Source: Tenebrio molitor (taxonomy: Eukaryota; Arthropoda; Insecta; Coleoptera; Tenebrionidae). Taken from it: DNA of 64,000 nt. Position 1 is the first letter of the stretch. Every line of letters begins with the position of its first letter. The notes beneath the pieces are model-generated. The model worked only from the letters and a program-made list of their open reading frames with translations. It did not search any database and was not told the DNA's origin. The translations under genes and the position numbers were made by a program. Positions 34,301 through 45,600 of the stretch are shown here, piece after piece. The DNA lies in NCBI RefSeq assembly GCF_963966145.1, contig NC_091053.1, positions 17,422,001 through 17,486,000 of the forward strand. Reading direction: 5' to 3'.

Positions 34301-34633
34301 AGCTTTTAACGTCAGCTTCTCTCAACAAAGTATAATTTAATAACAAAAATAAGCAATATTAAAATCAGAAAAGTAAAGGGTAAGAACGAAAAATGCTATC
34401 ATAGATATACCTTTCAAACCAATGGAAAACCTTCTTGGATTCTTGATTTAATTTTTTAATACCAAAACATAACGTGTGCTTTGTAATATGTACCTACCGT
34501 GACATCCAAAAAGAAAATTAGGGTTGGCTGTGACCAAAAATTTCAGTTGGCAATTCGTTAAAATTTCAATTATCAGATGTCAGTCATAAAAGTTAGGCTA
34601 GTGATTTAGAGAAAGTTGAAATCTCAATTTTCA

Positions 34634-35360
34634 TTAAGGATGAACTGGAGTAACAATCTCAGCAAAAAGTTGCGGAATTCTTATAATGCTATGAAACGTT
34701 TATTACGAGAAATCAATATTTGAAAAAAAAGTTTTTAATTTTTGGAAACGAATTGTAATGAGTTGCAAGTAAATTTTGTGGTTATTTTCTTGGTATTAAG
34801 ATAATTACTTACATGTGATTTTACAATCTTTTGACTAAGACTGTACGTAAAAGTAAACAGAAGCACACTGAATTTCAATTTTCATTGATTTCTGTTAAAG
34901 TTCTTAACGTAACTGTAGTAAAACGTGCGATATGAGTGTAATGTTGCATACCGACGTCAATTATATGCATTTTGTTCACTTTTATTGAAATTAAAACAGA
35001 TACATAACCTCAAAAACCGTGTTTTTCCACATATAATTAGCGATTACATGGAAAATCCTCGACCAACTTTTTTTGTAAATTCATTAGAAAATTCTACGAT
35101 ATCGATACTTTATGTGTGAAAAATTTAAGAAAAATTGGCCATTTTGAAATATGTTTTTTATCAATTTTTATGCAATTATTGCTCGATTTCTCATAAGAAC
35201 ACGTGTAAAATATCCCGAAACTTTAAAAGGTAATAACTTTAAAATTCCTCCATCAAATGTTTTTAAATTTGGCACAGTACTTTAGAATGGATGAAAGGAC
35301 TATTGTACCAGTTTTAAGCAATTTTCGCCATTTTTCAATGTTACTCCAGTTCATCCTTAA
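34634..35360. mobile_element. TTAA-flanked element, TTAAGGATGAACTGGAGTAA ends
   Basis: The left end TTAAGGATGAACTGGAGTAA at 34634 has an exact inverted copy ending at 35360. TTAA at both ends fits piggyBac-type insertion, although the inner terminus GGATGAAC differs from the usual CCC start. The interior of about 690 bp has no transposase, so the element is non-autonomous. Confidence 0.7.
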
Positions 35361-35439
35361 GGCGTGACCTGCCGATTGTAAAAGAATCATGAGGAGCTCC
35401 AATCGTATTTACGAACTAGGGGAAATGTTCGAAATGTTT

Positions 35440-35680
35440 TCTTTCTTTCATATTTTTTGCGAAATACTATTTGAGGAGAAAATTAGAAGAAAAATTCCGA
35501 AACAAAACCCATCAATCGGAAAACTTTGCCGTGCCGTGCCGTGACCAGGATCACACCAAAACGGAAACAGGAGATTCGTACAGAAGCTTGCAGTATCTCT
35601 TTGGAATATCAAAACAGTAGGAAAAATCCCTGAAAACTGTGAAGGACTCATCGAAGTACATATTGAAAAAAAAAAACATT
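35440..35680 (+). repeat. Dispersed repeat with PBS-like motif, copy 2
   Basis: Partner of 21081-21306. Here GTGCC is tandemly expanded (GTGCCGTGCCGTGACCAGGA). Ends in an A-rich tract. Confidence 0.55.
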
Positions 35681-35811
35681 AACGTATAATGCATTCATTT
35701 TTGTAATGGCGAACTAACTGGAACTTTTTTTTTGTTAGATTTTTTTACAAAATATATGAAAATTCGACAGTTGGCAATGATTTAAAATGTCATATTATTG
35801 TCACTGCCAAA

Positions 35812-36090
35812 ATGAATGAATTTCCAAAACGGAGTAAAGCATCAATAAGCAAGCAGACGAAGCAGCACATTTTAAAGGCTTTCAACAAAATTAAGAAAGA
35901 AATTATTTATGGGGATAATGAAAACGTAAATACCTAAAGTACAAAAAGTAGAAGCAATGGTGAATGTTTTTTCGGTAAATCCTAATCTAAAATAAAACTC
36001 TTCCTAGGTGGTGCACAGGCTTTAGTCCCAGAAGTACTATGTACAGAATTTTAAATGAAGGGCAAGAACAAGGCTTATGGGAAACTTTAG
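35812..36090 (+). pseudogene. Possible transposase HTH fragment
   Basis: The open piece MNEFPKRSKASISKQTKQHI continues LKAFNKIKKE. About 70 bp further on, after a possible acceptor TTCCTAG at about 36007, comes SPRSTMYRILNEGQEQG. Together these resemble the N-terminal helix-turn-helix region of Tc1-like transposases. Nothing of a catalytic domain follows. The split could be a small intron or decay. Confidence 0.35.
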
Positions 36091-36389
36091 CATCCATCCT
36101 TTTCGTATTTGTTAAGTGCAACTTTGCTTTTTTCTCCAAAACAATTAAACACATTTAATTTCACTATACTTTGATTGGGGCCAGTTTTGACAAAACAAAT
36201 GACGTGACCCATAACCTAACTTTTTAAAAGCCCAAATTCGCGGTAAAAAGATGTATTCACAAGACAAAAGTTACTAAATTTAGTAACTCTAGTTCGTCAT
36301 TACAAAAGTGAATGGATTTATAATTGAAAACGTATATTGGATAATTGTCATTTTACTGTACTGCAGCAAAAGAAAATAAAGAAGTACAT

Positions 36390-36675
36390 CGCTGGTTTTG
36401 AAATGAAAACTTCTTTAGGCGCACTACATACATTTTATTCCCGGGCAGTGAATTAGTTTCATGCGACACGGTAAAATCGTAACGCAGATCGAGATAGCAC
36501 AAATCGTCCGCAGAACGACACGGTATGCTAAAATCATGGGAGTCCACATTTGTTGCGGAGCGGGCGAAAAACAATCAACTGTGCGTCACTTGTCAGTTTT
36601 CAATTTTCAGTGATAATAATTGTGCTGTGACCTGACTGACCTCAGTGCAGAGCTGCAGGAGCCTAATTGTATATA
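36390..36675. repeat. Duplicated block, copy 2
   Basis: Partner of 22800-23078. The homology is interrupted at TA 36676-36677 by an inserted element and resumes at 37992. Confidence 0.85.
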
Positions 36676-36677
36676 TA

Positions 36678-37989
36678 CAGTGAGCGGCAAAAGTATGGAA
36701 TAAATTCATTAAAAATTATACAAAATTTTTTTCAAAAAAATCTTTGGACCCGTCAGTTTTAGTTTATAATAGTATATTATGATACAAGTTTATAAGGAAG
36801 CCTTTAAAGCACGCGAGACGAGTTTAAGAGCACGACGCGTAGCGGAGTGCTTTTAACGTCGCAAGTGCTTTAAACTCTTTAAAGGCCCTTATAAACGTGT
36901 ATCATACGCTATTTTTTATTATACCTGCACTACAATCTGAAAATTATAACAAAAACATTAAATTGAAATACCTTTTCCAAAGTAATCTGTGTCATTAATC
37001 GTTGATATATGTAGAAATGGTCAATTGGTGTTGTTTCGTTGCTATTATAAACTGTGTATTTACCATTGTTCAAAATATACGTGAATTTGTTGTTACATAA
37101 GCGACCCTTAAAGCTTTAGTGTTTTAAGGGCCCTTTTTCGCACGCATTTTAGTGTCAAAAACCGGGATTATGATTCAGGTATAATAAAAAAATACATATT
37201 CTAATGCAAAATAAAATTCCAAACAGTCATTTGTTTTCGAGTTATGACGTCATAGATAGTTTTTTTAAATGGAAACCCCCAATTTTTTTTCTTAATTCTG
37301 ATAGCCCTTTTAATTGTCTAAATGCCAGTATGAAAATTTTGTTACCTTACATCAGGAAATTTTTGAGAAAAAAAAAATAAATTTGGAAAAATTAAATTTT
37401 TTAACGAACAAAAACAAGTCAAAAACTGTGTTAGTAAGTATTTAAAATTATAGAATTAAATGTTCGAATTGCCATCCACCAGCTTGTTGACAATAAGCAA
37501 GTTTATGAAGAAATTCCCCCTGTTTTAGTTTTATCCCAGCACCCAATCAAAATTAAAATTTCTATACGTTGTGTTTCTGTTAAATGAGTCATTTTCGAAA
37601 ACGTTTTGTAAAACAAATAACACATACGAATACAGTAACATTTGACTGTTTGAATTACCTACTTGATTTTTTGACTTGTTTTTGTTCGTTATAAAATTTA
37701 TTTTTTCCAATTTTTTTTTCTCAAAAATTTCCTTATGTAAGATAACAAAATTTTTATACTGTCATTTATAGAATTAAAGGGGCTATCAGAATCAAGAAAC
37801 AAATAGGGGGGTTTCCATTTAAAAAAACTATCGATGACGTCATAACTCGAAAACAAATGACTGCTTGGAATTTTCTTTGATACTCAAACATGTATTTTTA
37901 TAAACTAAAATTGACCTGTGCAAAGATTTTTTTGAAAAAACTTTTGTTTAATTTTTAAGGAATTTATTTCATACTTTTGCCGCTCACTG
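36678..37989. mobile_element. Long-TIR foldback element inserted in the duplicated block
   Basis: Termini CAGTGAGCGGCAAAAGTATG and its inverted copy ending at 37989, with TA on both sides. The arms continue as inverted copies for about 350 bp, sharing for example GTCATTTGTTTTCGAGTTAT. The left arm carries a further insertion at about 36769-37185. No transposase inside. The uninterrupted partner at 23073-23084 preserves the empty site. Confidence 0.88.
36769..37185. repeat. Nested snapback insertion
   Basis: Present in the left arm only, absent from the right arm of the host element. Starts TAGTATATTATGATACAAG and folds on itself: GCCTTTAAAGCAC near 36800 pairs with GTGCTTTAAACTCTTTAAAGGC near 36865, around a CpG-rich loop. 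The opening resembles snapback family A (1803, 42206). Confidence 0.75.
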
Positions 37990-37991
37990 TA

Positions 37992-38165
37992 TACAGGATA
38001 TTTCACGAGTGGTAATGAGCCTGACGTAATTTAAAATGCAACCCATACTATATTTCCGAAAAAAGCTGACTACTAAAATTAAAATGTCCGTTTTTTTTTG
38101 AAAATGTATTGTGGGTTGAATTTATTATTCTGTCAGGTTCATTATCACTCGTGAAATATCCTGTA
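37992..38165. mobile_element. MITE, TACAGGATATTTCACGAG family, copy 2
   Basis: Near-identical to 23079-23251 and in the same position within the duplicated block, so it predates the duplication. Confidence 0.85.
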
Positions 38166-38173
38166 TAGTTTTA

Positions 38174-38536
38174 TACAGGGTTATTATAAATGTTTGTAGT
38201 CGAAGTAGGCGTAAAAACTGAATGTAAAATTTATCGTTGCCGCTCCACATAGAAAACATCAAAATGATGTGAATAAGTGAGTACGGTGTGTACACATTTA
38301 ATGGTGTGTTCACACACAGGAATTAAATTGGGTGCAAAACAACTCAATATTTTTAGGATTGGTTGCAAAACAACTTAAAATTTTTGGATTCAATCGTTGA
38401 TTAAAAAACCGCACCGTACTTTTCACCTAAAAAATGACAGACAACGACAAAAATTGACAGTTCATATGAAAGCGGCAAAAATATAATAACATGGGCATGT
38501 CCTGCTTCAACTACAATCATTTATAATAATCCTGTA
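38174..38536. mobile_element. MITE, TACAGGGTTATTATAAATG ends, 363 bp
   Basis: Left TACAGGGTTATTATAAATG and right CATTTATAATAATCCTGTA are inverted copies, continuing into TTGTAGTCGAAG/CTTCAACTACAA. Absent from the corresponding site of the partner block near 23255, so inserted after duplication. The ends resemble those of the 58.9-60.1 kb transposon. Confidence 0.8.
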
Positions 38537-38599
38537 TAAACTAGTCATCATATATAAACGATAAAGACACGGCAAATATTGTAAGTTTACCGATGAATG

Positions 38600-38850
38600 T
38601 ACAGTCGCGAGCAATAAATTTTGGTCATCAAGGTCATTCTTTGACGCAATCGAAAATGCTCCATTGTAAAACAGTCGTAAATGTCATAACCTATCATCAT
38701 GTTGTATGACATTAATTGTCATTTTGTTCTCATTTTTTTGACACTTTGTTGACATGGTCATAAACAGGCAAAGAAATTTTTTAAATTTGTGACAATCTAA
38801 CCACATTTTGAAATGACATTGACGACCAAAATTTATTGCTCGCGGCAGTA
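38600..38850. mobile_element. MITE, TACAGTCGCGAGCAATAAAT family, copy 1
   Basis: TIRs TACAGTCGCGAGCAATAAAT and, inverted at the right, TACTGCCGCGAGCAATAAAT. It sits where the partner block has the LINE. A second copy is at 40142-40381. Confidence 0.85.
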
Positions 38851-38854
38851 CCTA

Positions 38855-39255
38855 GTATTTAATACGTAATTCTCAATTATATGGCTTCAACAATTCATCT
38901 ATTGGAAAAATTTGTGTAGCAAAATTTAAAGAGGACAATGGACAAATTATCATAATACAGGGTATTGGTATTGTGTTGTGTTCAATGTCATCGTCAAGAA
39001 AATAAAACTTAAAAATCCAAACCTAACCTCGCAAATTTTGCTAGAGTGTACCTCTAAAAGCGGACGTATTTGCAGTTTCTATTGAAAAATACAGATTTTT
39101 TATGTTTATTTAAAAACAGCATTGGATTTAAATAATACTAATTATTTATGCCTTGCTCCTTATTCCTCCAACTCATCCATAATGATATTACTTAAAATCA
39201 GTAACGAGCATCATAGAAGTTTTCACTTCTGTCGTGCGGTCTTAAGCACACTCTT
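38855..39255. repeat. Duplicated block, copy 2 (second half)
   Basis: Partner of 26810-27260. Between this and 38580 the LINE/Tc1 sequence of copy 1 is missing, replaced by a MITE. Confidence 0.85.
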
Positions 39256-40141
39256 TTTTTTTTCTTTTTTTTTGACTTCATCTGTTAAAGGGGTTGGGTC
39301 GGTCTCTCCACCAACCTCAAATGACCGACCATTTTTGCCTATAACCATGCCTACTAGAAATATATAATATCTTCAAGAATTTTGCAAAACGCTCGCTAAG
39401 CGAGCCAGCGACGTCAGACCACGTGACTTAAATGAATGTCAAGGCCTGTTATTATTTATTTACGTAAGTCCCAGTCCCGACAATTTGTTTGTCTTTATCC
39501 GGCCGTTTTCCGTCTCATTCTCGGCCACACTCGTTTGAGAACTCTCTTTAGTGAAACAGCCATGTTGAGTAGTGACGGTTCAAGATGACAGTGTTGGTTA
39601 TAGTAAATTATTCGATATCTTGTTGAGTACTACGTTATTGCAACTGGGGCACCAAACTCTGGGTAAGTCTGTCCGAACAAAACTTCATTTTTCCAGCGGA
39701 AAAACTCCTAAATCACCTCGCTGTCTCCAGGCGTTTTGATTATTATTTATCGCCGGTTGATAATCTCACGGCCAACTCTTGTTATCTGCGACCGCACGAC
39801 CAGATGGTGACGTAATACTGTGAATTTTTTTGACGAACAAACTGTCAACTAGTTTGTTGTCGGATGGAAACGGTCAAATCCTCGAACGGCTCGAACCTGT
39901 ATGACTGAGGTGAACCAGTGTGATGGTTCGCAAGTGTGTCAGGACGTCAGTCGCGTCTTGAATATGATTCTAATCTAGATGGCCTTTTTCCTGAGCATCG
40001 TGCTCAGTTGCACGAAACACAAAACTAGTGCAAATTGCTTTGTAAGGTTGGGATTAAATGTGGTAAGACGGACGGAACTTTAAAAAAAAGGGCAGAAAAA
40101 TGACATGAATCGACATCATTGAAGCTTTAAAGTACATTATG
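39256..40141. other. Non-repetitive stretch, possible untranslated exon
   Basis: More balanced base composition at about 39390-39970. CTCTGGGTAAGTCTG near 39657-39671 contains a good splice-donor match, so a non-coding first exon of a host gene is possible, but no acceptor or ORF supports it. Otherwise no feature. Confidence 0.25.
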
Positions 40142-40381
40142 TACTGCCGCGAACAAAAAATTCTGGTCGTCAATGTCATTTCAAAATGTGATTAGATTGT
40201 CACAAATCAAAGATGTTCCCTGCGTGATTATGCCCATGTCAAAAAAATTAGAAACAAATGACAATTAATGTCATACAACATGATGATAGGTTATGATATT
40301 GACGACCGTTTTACAATGGAGCATTTTCCATTGTGTGAAAGCAGGATTTTGACAACCAGGTTTTTTTTGCTCGCGACAGTA
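40142..40381. mobile_element. MITE, TACAGTCGCGAGCAATAAAT family, copy 2
   Basis: Inverted relative to the 38.6-kb copy and more diverged; left TACTGCCGCGAACAAAAAAT, right TTTTTGCTCGCGACAGTA. TA ends. Confidence 0.8.
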
Positions 40382-40395
40382 TGTGCTGTATCTGT

Positions 40396-40742
40396 TTAAA
40401 ACTCCCGCACTGTCAGTGTCAAATTTTGGACTTTTTTTGGAGTGTACCAATGGTGTCATACATTTTCAGTTGCCTGTACACAAAATCTAGTTATAAAAAC
40501 GTCAACAAGAAAAGTTTGGTTATGTTAATGGGGTTAATTCTCTTCTTTCCAAACAATAATTAACAATACGTCTTGTTCAGCCATTTCGTGTAAGTAATAC
40601 TTTGAATGAAAAAAAGAGAATTTATTAAACTTAACTTCAAATTTGAAGTTTTAAATTTTTGCGCCAACGTTGAAGTAAAAATTACTAGTCTCTCAATGGC
40701 AGTGCGGCAACTTGCAAACACTTTGACAGTGCGGGAGTTTTA
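40396..40742. mobile_element. MITE with AAAACTCCCGCACTGTCA ends
   Basis: The left TTAAAACTCCCGCACTGTCA and its inverted copy TGACAGTGCGGGAGTTTT at the right end bracket about 345 bp. No recognisable coding content. Confidence 0.7.
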
Positions 40743-41234
40743 GTTTTATGTATAAAGTTTAATAATCTAGTAATTAGCGCGAAAAGTGCTACCAACACAA
40801 TAGTAAAAAAAGTTACTAATGTTAGTTCATTTATTTTTCAAATATTATTTTAAAATATTTTTGACTTATTCGTTACAAAAAATGTTGTACCTAGCGGTAG
40901 GTAAATAATTGTACGTTACACAGAAATAAAGTAATATGTATTAGTGTCTCAATCTAGTTATCAATATCTACGCCTCGACTGTAATTACTTTACTCCCCTG
41001 ATAAGAAACGAATTGTGTAGAACTGATTCTTAATTTTTTGGGTTCAATCGGAAAAGAGAAAACAATTGGTAATGAATTATTTGTATTTTGTATTGATTCT
41101 TTTTTCAGATTATCATCGGAATTGCAGATAAAAACACCTTTTAAACGAGCATTTGGTGAAAGTTATTAAAAATACGGAACTACAAAATAAATATAGACAC
41201 TAAGGATAACCGTAGGAATAAAATTTCTAATAAA
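40743..41234. other. Intergenic, no gene seen
   Basis: AT-rich; no feature supported. Confidence 0.35.
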
Positions 41235-41444
41235 ATGGACCAAGACTGTGACAACAAAGAAAAGTTGAAAGTAGACGAACAAATTACGTTGCAGAAACAA
41301 TGTACTGGAGAAGTAAAACAACAAGAGTCTCCTTGCAGCAGGACACATTATGAGCATTATGAGAAAGCTCCAAATTTATGGGGGAAGAAGACAACTTATG
41401 AAAAGCAGAAAGGAGTTTCTATGGTACGATGTAGTCGTATTTAA
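41235..41444 (+). CDS. Possible small hydrophilic ORF, 69 codons
   Basis: Not recognised. The ATG is in a good context (AAAATGG), and the product is rich in Lys, Glu and Gln with four Cys residues, for example SRTHYEHYEKAPNLWGKKT. There is no signal peptide or membrane segment. It could be a first coding exon, but no convincing donor follows. It could equally be chance in purine-rich DNA. Lies just upstream of snapback copy 2. Confidence 0.25.
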   Translation: MDQDCDNKEKLKVDEQITLQKQCTGEVKQQESPCSRTHYEHYEKAPNLWGKKTTYEKQKGVSMVRCSRI

Positions 41445-41856
41445 ATTTATGTTACGTATCTTAAAATTTGGGTAAATAAAAAATGAAAGGAGTGGTAAAT
41501 GAGACAATAATAACAGTTTTAATTAACGTTACCTTTGGACAAAAATTAATTTTGAGTAGCAACGAGCATTCAAAAAAATTGTGCCCAAACATGCTGTTCT
41601 GTCATTTTAATTGTTACGCTTTAACATTTCCTTCAGATACATAATCCTATTACTGGATTATCATTTTAACATAAACTACAGAGTCATTATAAATGTTCCT
41701 TCATCTAGGACCTAGGTGGCCGTGCGCTACGCTACGTTGTGGTATAATCCTGGTCACGGCACCAATTTAATATTTTTTTCACTACTAGTCTCAGAAGGCG
41801 TCATTATTGACTCTCGAACCGACCCCAGAAGTAGAATTTCTCTCCCTTGGTTAATA

Positions 41857-42206
41857 ATAATTTTCATTATTAACCAAGGTCAACAATGAACAGCCGTCAC
41901 TTAGCAACGAAATATTTTCTTTGATTTTATTGGTTAACGTAGACAGACGATTTTCAATTTTCATAGCAACCGTTGAAAAATGAGAACTCGGATCGTCGCA
42001 TCGGACAAACAAATTTAATTAATAATTATTATTAGAAAGGGTTTTAACGGATCTAGTAGTGAAAAAAAAAATATATACACCACGCTAGAGAAGACAATTT
42101 TAAGCCTCGCTTCTTTATTCCCCTCGAAGCTTCACTTCTCGGGGAATAAACTACCTCGGCTTAAAAAAATGTCTTCTCTACCTTGGCGTATAATATACTA
42201 TTCTCT
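41857..42206. repeat. Snapback repeat family A, copy 2 (inverted)
   Basis: Reverse-complement partner of 1803-2112, sharing TTGGTTAACGTAGAC, GCATCGGACAAA and CTAGTAGTGAAAAAAA. The terminal hairpin AGAGAAGAC...GTCTTCTCT at about 42088-42180 encloses its own palindromic loop (AAGCCTCG...CGAAGCTTCACTTCTCGGGG), unrelated to the loop of copy 1. Its right end abuts the remnant of the Gypsy element. Confidence 0.75.
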
Positions 42207-42364
42207 TTTTGGTACAATCCTGGGTGCCGCTTTTTCGCGGATGTTATTTTGGCGACAATTTAATTCATACACTAAAAATCCCATAAGCAGCGGTGTTTTT
42301 GTCACTATGACAGCGAAAAAAGTTTGCCCTAACTTTTCCAAGCAAGACGCGAAGCAGTCGAAAA

Positions 42365-42637
42365 TTTCGCCCCCCCCCCCCCAATCGACGGCTTCGGTCG
42401 CTAGAACCGGACCTAGCATACCTGGACGGTAATCCCGTCGCCGAACCGGAAATTGACGCAGCAACCTCGAGCCATCCGGCGAGACAAGTACGAAGATGCT
42501 TTAATTGCGGAAGCCCGAGTCACCTCGTAAGTAGTTGCGACAAACCCAGGACCAAAAAGTGTTACCGTTGCCAGAACGTCGGTTTCACCTCGAACACTTG
42601 TCCCAAATGTTCGGAAAACCACCCCCGACGGAACTGA
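42365..42637 (+). pseudogene. Gypsy gag C-terminus (zinc knuckles)
   Basis: The reading frame ending at TGA 42635-42637 encodes two CCHC-like knuckles, CFNCGSPSHLVSSC and CYRCQNVGFTSNTC, followed by CPKC. These belong to the nucleocapsid part of gag. The 5' part of gag, the leader and the 5' LTR are missing. A run of 14 Cs (about 42368-42381) lies at the truncation side. The frame overlaps pol by about 100 nt in the -1 register. Confidence 0.8.
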
Positions 42638-45600
42638 GGGGCAGCAAATCCCGTCGGCTGCAACCTAAACCTGCCCGCGATAATCGCACCACTTCTTCGG
42701 ACCAGGCGATCTTGGACTATATACTCCACCATGCGCAAGGAGATGAGAGACCGTATCTCACCGTGGAAATATACGGCGTCAAACTCCAAGCTCTCTTAGA
42801 CAGTGGCGCCACAAACACCATTTTAGGCTCCCAAGGTTGGGCTCTCGTACGAAAAATGAACTGCAAGATCCAACCGTCGAACCAGAACTGCACCGTCGCC
42901 AACGGCAATAAATGTCCAATCCTAGGTACCTGTGTTTTACCGATTCGCCTCCAAGATAGAGCGAAACTATTCAAAGTCTTAATCCTGCCGGAAATTCACC
43001 ACACTCTGATTTTAGGCACTGATTTTTGGAAGAGCATGGGAGTCATTCCCAATTTGAGAAGTAACGAATTGACCTTTTGCCGCTATGAAGACTTAGCCAG
43101 TTTCGAATCCCCCTTACATCTGACGCCGCACCAGGAAACAACGTTGTCGAGATTCTTGGACCGACACTTCCAGGACTCATCCGAAACACTCGGATGCACC
43201 GACGTCATCAAACATCGAATAGTCACCGATTCACCACCCATCAAGAGTAGATATTATCCAGTGTCCCCCGTGGTACAACGTGAAATTGATAAGCAGCTGC
43301 AACAAATGCTGGAACAGGATGTGATCGAAAAATCCAATAGCCCCTGGTCGTCGCCCATACTACTTGTCAAAAAGAAAGACGGCACCTACCGCTTTTGCGT
43401 GGACTTCCGTAAACTCAATGCGGTCACGGCCAAGGATAGCTACCCCATCCCATACGTATCACACACCCTCGACAAGCTGAGAGACTCGAAATATCTCACC
43501 ACGCTCGACATAAAATCCGCTTACTGGCAGATCAAAATGGCGGACGAATCCAAACAGTTTACTGCATTTACGGTACCCAACAGAGGCTTGTACCAATTCA
43601 AGAGACTTCCATTTGGACTTCACAACGCTCCGGCGACATTCCAACGATGTATAGATCTAGTAATCGGCCACGATCTAGAACCTAATGTCTTCGTTTACCT
43701 CGACGATGTCATCGTGGTAACTAAAACATTCGAGGAACACGTGAAGATATTGGAAGATGTGCTTCTCCGTCTCGGAAAGGCTGGTTTTACGCTGAACAGG
43801 GACAAATGCAAGTTTTGCGTGCCAGAATTAAAATATTTGGGGTACGTCGTGAACGAGAACGGCTTGACAGTGGACCCGGACAAAGTGCAAGCGATCATCG
43901 ACATACCGACACCGAGAACGACGAAAGAGATCCGCCGAATCATAGGAATGGCCAGCTGGTACAGAAGGTTCAGCCCGAATTTCTCCACCCTTATGGCCCC
44001 GATTTGCGCACTTCTGAGGAAGAACAGCAAGATACAATGGACCCCACATTGCGACCAGGCTTTTGACAAGCTCAAGGAACTCCTCGTGAGCGCCCCAATA
44101 TTGAATTGTCCCGATTTTGATCTATCTTTCTCGCTCCAGACGGACGCGAGCGATTTTGGGTTAGGAGCCGTGCTCACGGAGATGACCAGCGATGGCGAAA
44201 AAGTAATTTGTTACATTTCCAGGTCTCTCGAAAAAAGGGAACGAGCATTCTCGACCACCGAGAAAGAATGTCTCGCCGTTTTGTGGACCATCGAAAAACT
44301 ACGGCCGTACCTGGAAGAAATTCCCTTCACCGTGATTACCGACCACCACAGTCTCACCTGGCTACACAACCTGAAAGACCCTCATGGGAGACTCGCCAGA
44401 TGGGCCATCCGGTTGCAACAGTACGATTTCAAAATCCTTCACCGGAAAGGGAAAGAACACGTAGTTCCCGACACCCTGTCAAGGTCAGTCCCCGTTGTTG
44501 ACCCCGTGGAACCACCCGATACACCGTCCGACACCTGCGACAAGTGGTACCTCGACCTTCACCGCAAGATAGCCAGCAGACCCGCCAGGTACCCCGCCTT
44601 CACCATCAAGGATGGGAAGATCTTCAAGTATCTCAAGTCGAGCCACGTCACGGTTTCGAATAACGGTTGGAAAGAAGTCGTACCCAGAGAGAGACGGAAA
44701 GCCTTGTTGTCCGAACACCACGACAGCGCTACTGCCGGCCACGTTGGAATTGCAAAGACCCACAGCCGCCTTGCGAACTTGTACTATTGGCCAAAGATGA
44801 GACAGGACGTCTCTCGCCACGTCAGCAAGTGTAAGATTTGCCTGTCGGTGAAAACCCCGAACCAGGCTCCCGCAGGACTCATGTTGACGCCGAAACCTCC
44901 GGGACAACCTTGGGAAAATATCGCCACCGACATCTTTGGTCCATTACCACGATCCACCAGCGGCTACTCGTATATACTCGTTGTGCTCGACCTGTTTAGC
45001 AAGTTTCCCCTGCTTTTCCCCCTCAGAAAAGCAACCGCACCCGCCGTCGCGAAACACCTCGAAGACGGCGTCTTTCTCATGTTCGGAGCTCCTTCCTCCA
45101 TTCGCTGTGACAATGGAAGCCAGTTCCGAAGTAGAGAACTCAAGAACTTGGCCCAGAAGTATGGTACGAAACTGTCCCTGAATCCACGTTACCACCCTCA
45201 GTGCAACCCCAGCGAAAGGACTAATCGGACCATGAAGGCGATGATTAGAGCCACGTTAGCCTCCCACGCCGACAGCAATTAGCGCGTATGGGACAAGGAC
45301 TTGGGGAAAATTGCTTGTGCCCTCCGCACGTCGAAGAGTGACACCACCGGTTTCACCCCGTACTTCGTCAACTTCGAGAGAGATATCATTCTCTCGGGAG
45401 ACCAACATCAGAAACCACCCCCGGATGAAAACCAGCTCTCGGACCCGACCAAAAGATCAGCAGCTCTTCGCCAGATATACGAATAGGTCGAAAGACAACT
45501 CAAAAAGGCGAGCGTGACACAGAAAAAGTACTACGACTTGAGACGGCGAAGCGACGAATTCCACGTAGGGCAGTACGTCTGGAAGAAGAACTACGTCCTG

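Noticed and set aside
42198..45195. Numerous alternative-frame ORFs on both strands across the Gypsy element
   Set aside because: Overlap the pol frame, which alone shows ordered domain motifs.
524..45486. Stop-codon reassignment, because the hAT and Gypsy frames are each interrupted by TAG
   Set aside because: Only a few cases, all in dead transposons; other broken genes here carry TAA and TGA, and intact genes end normally.
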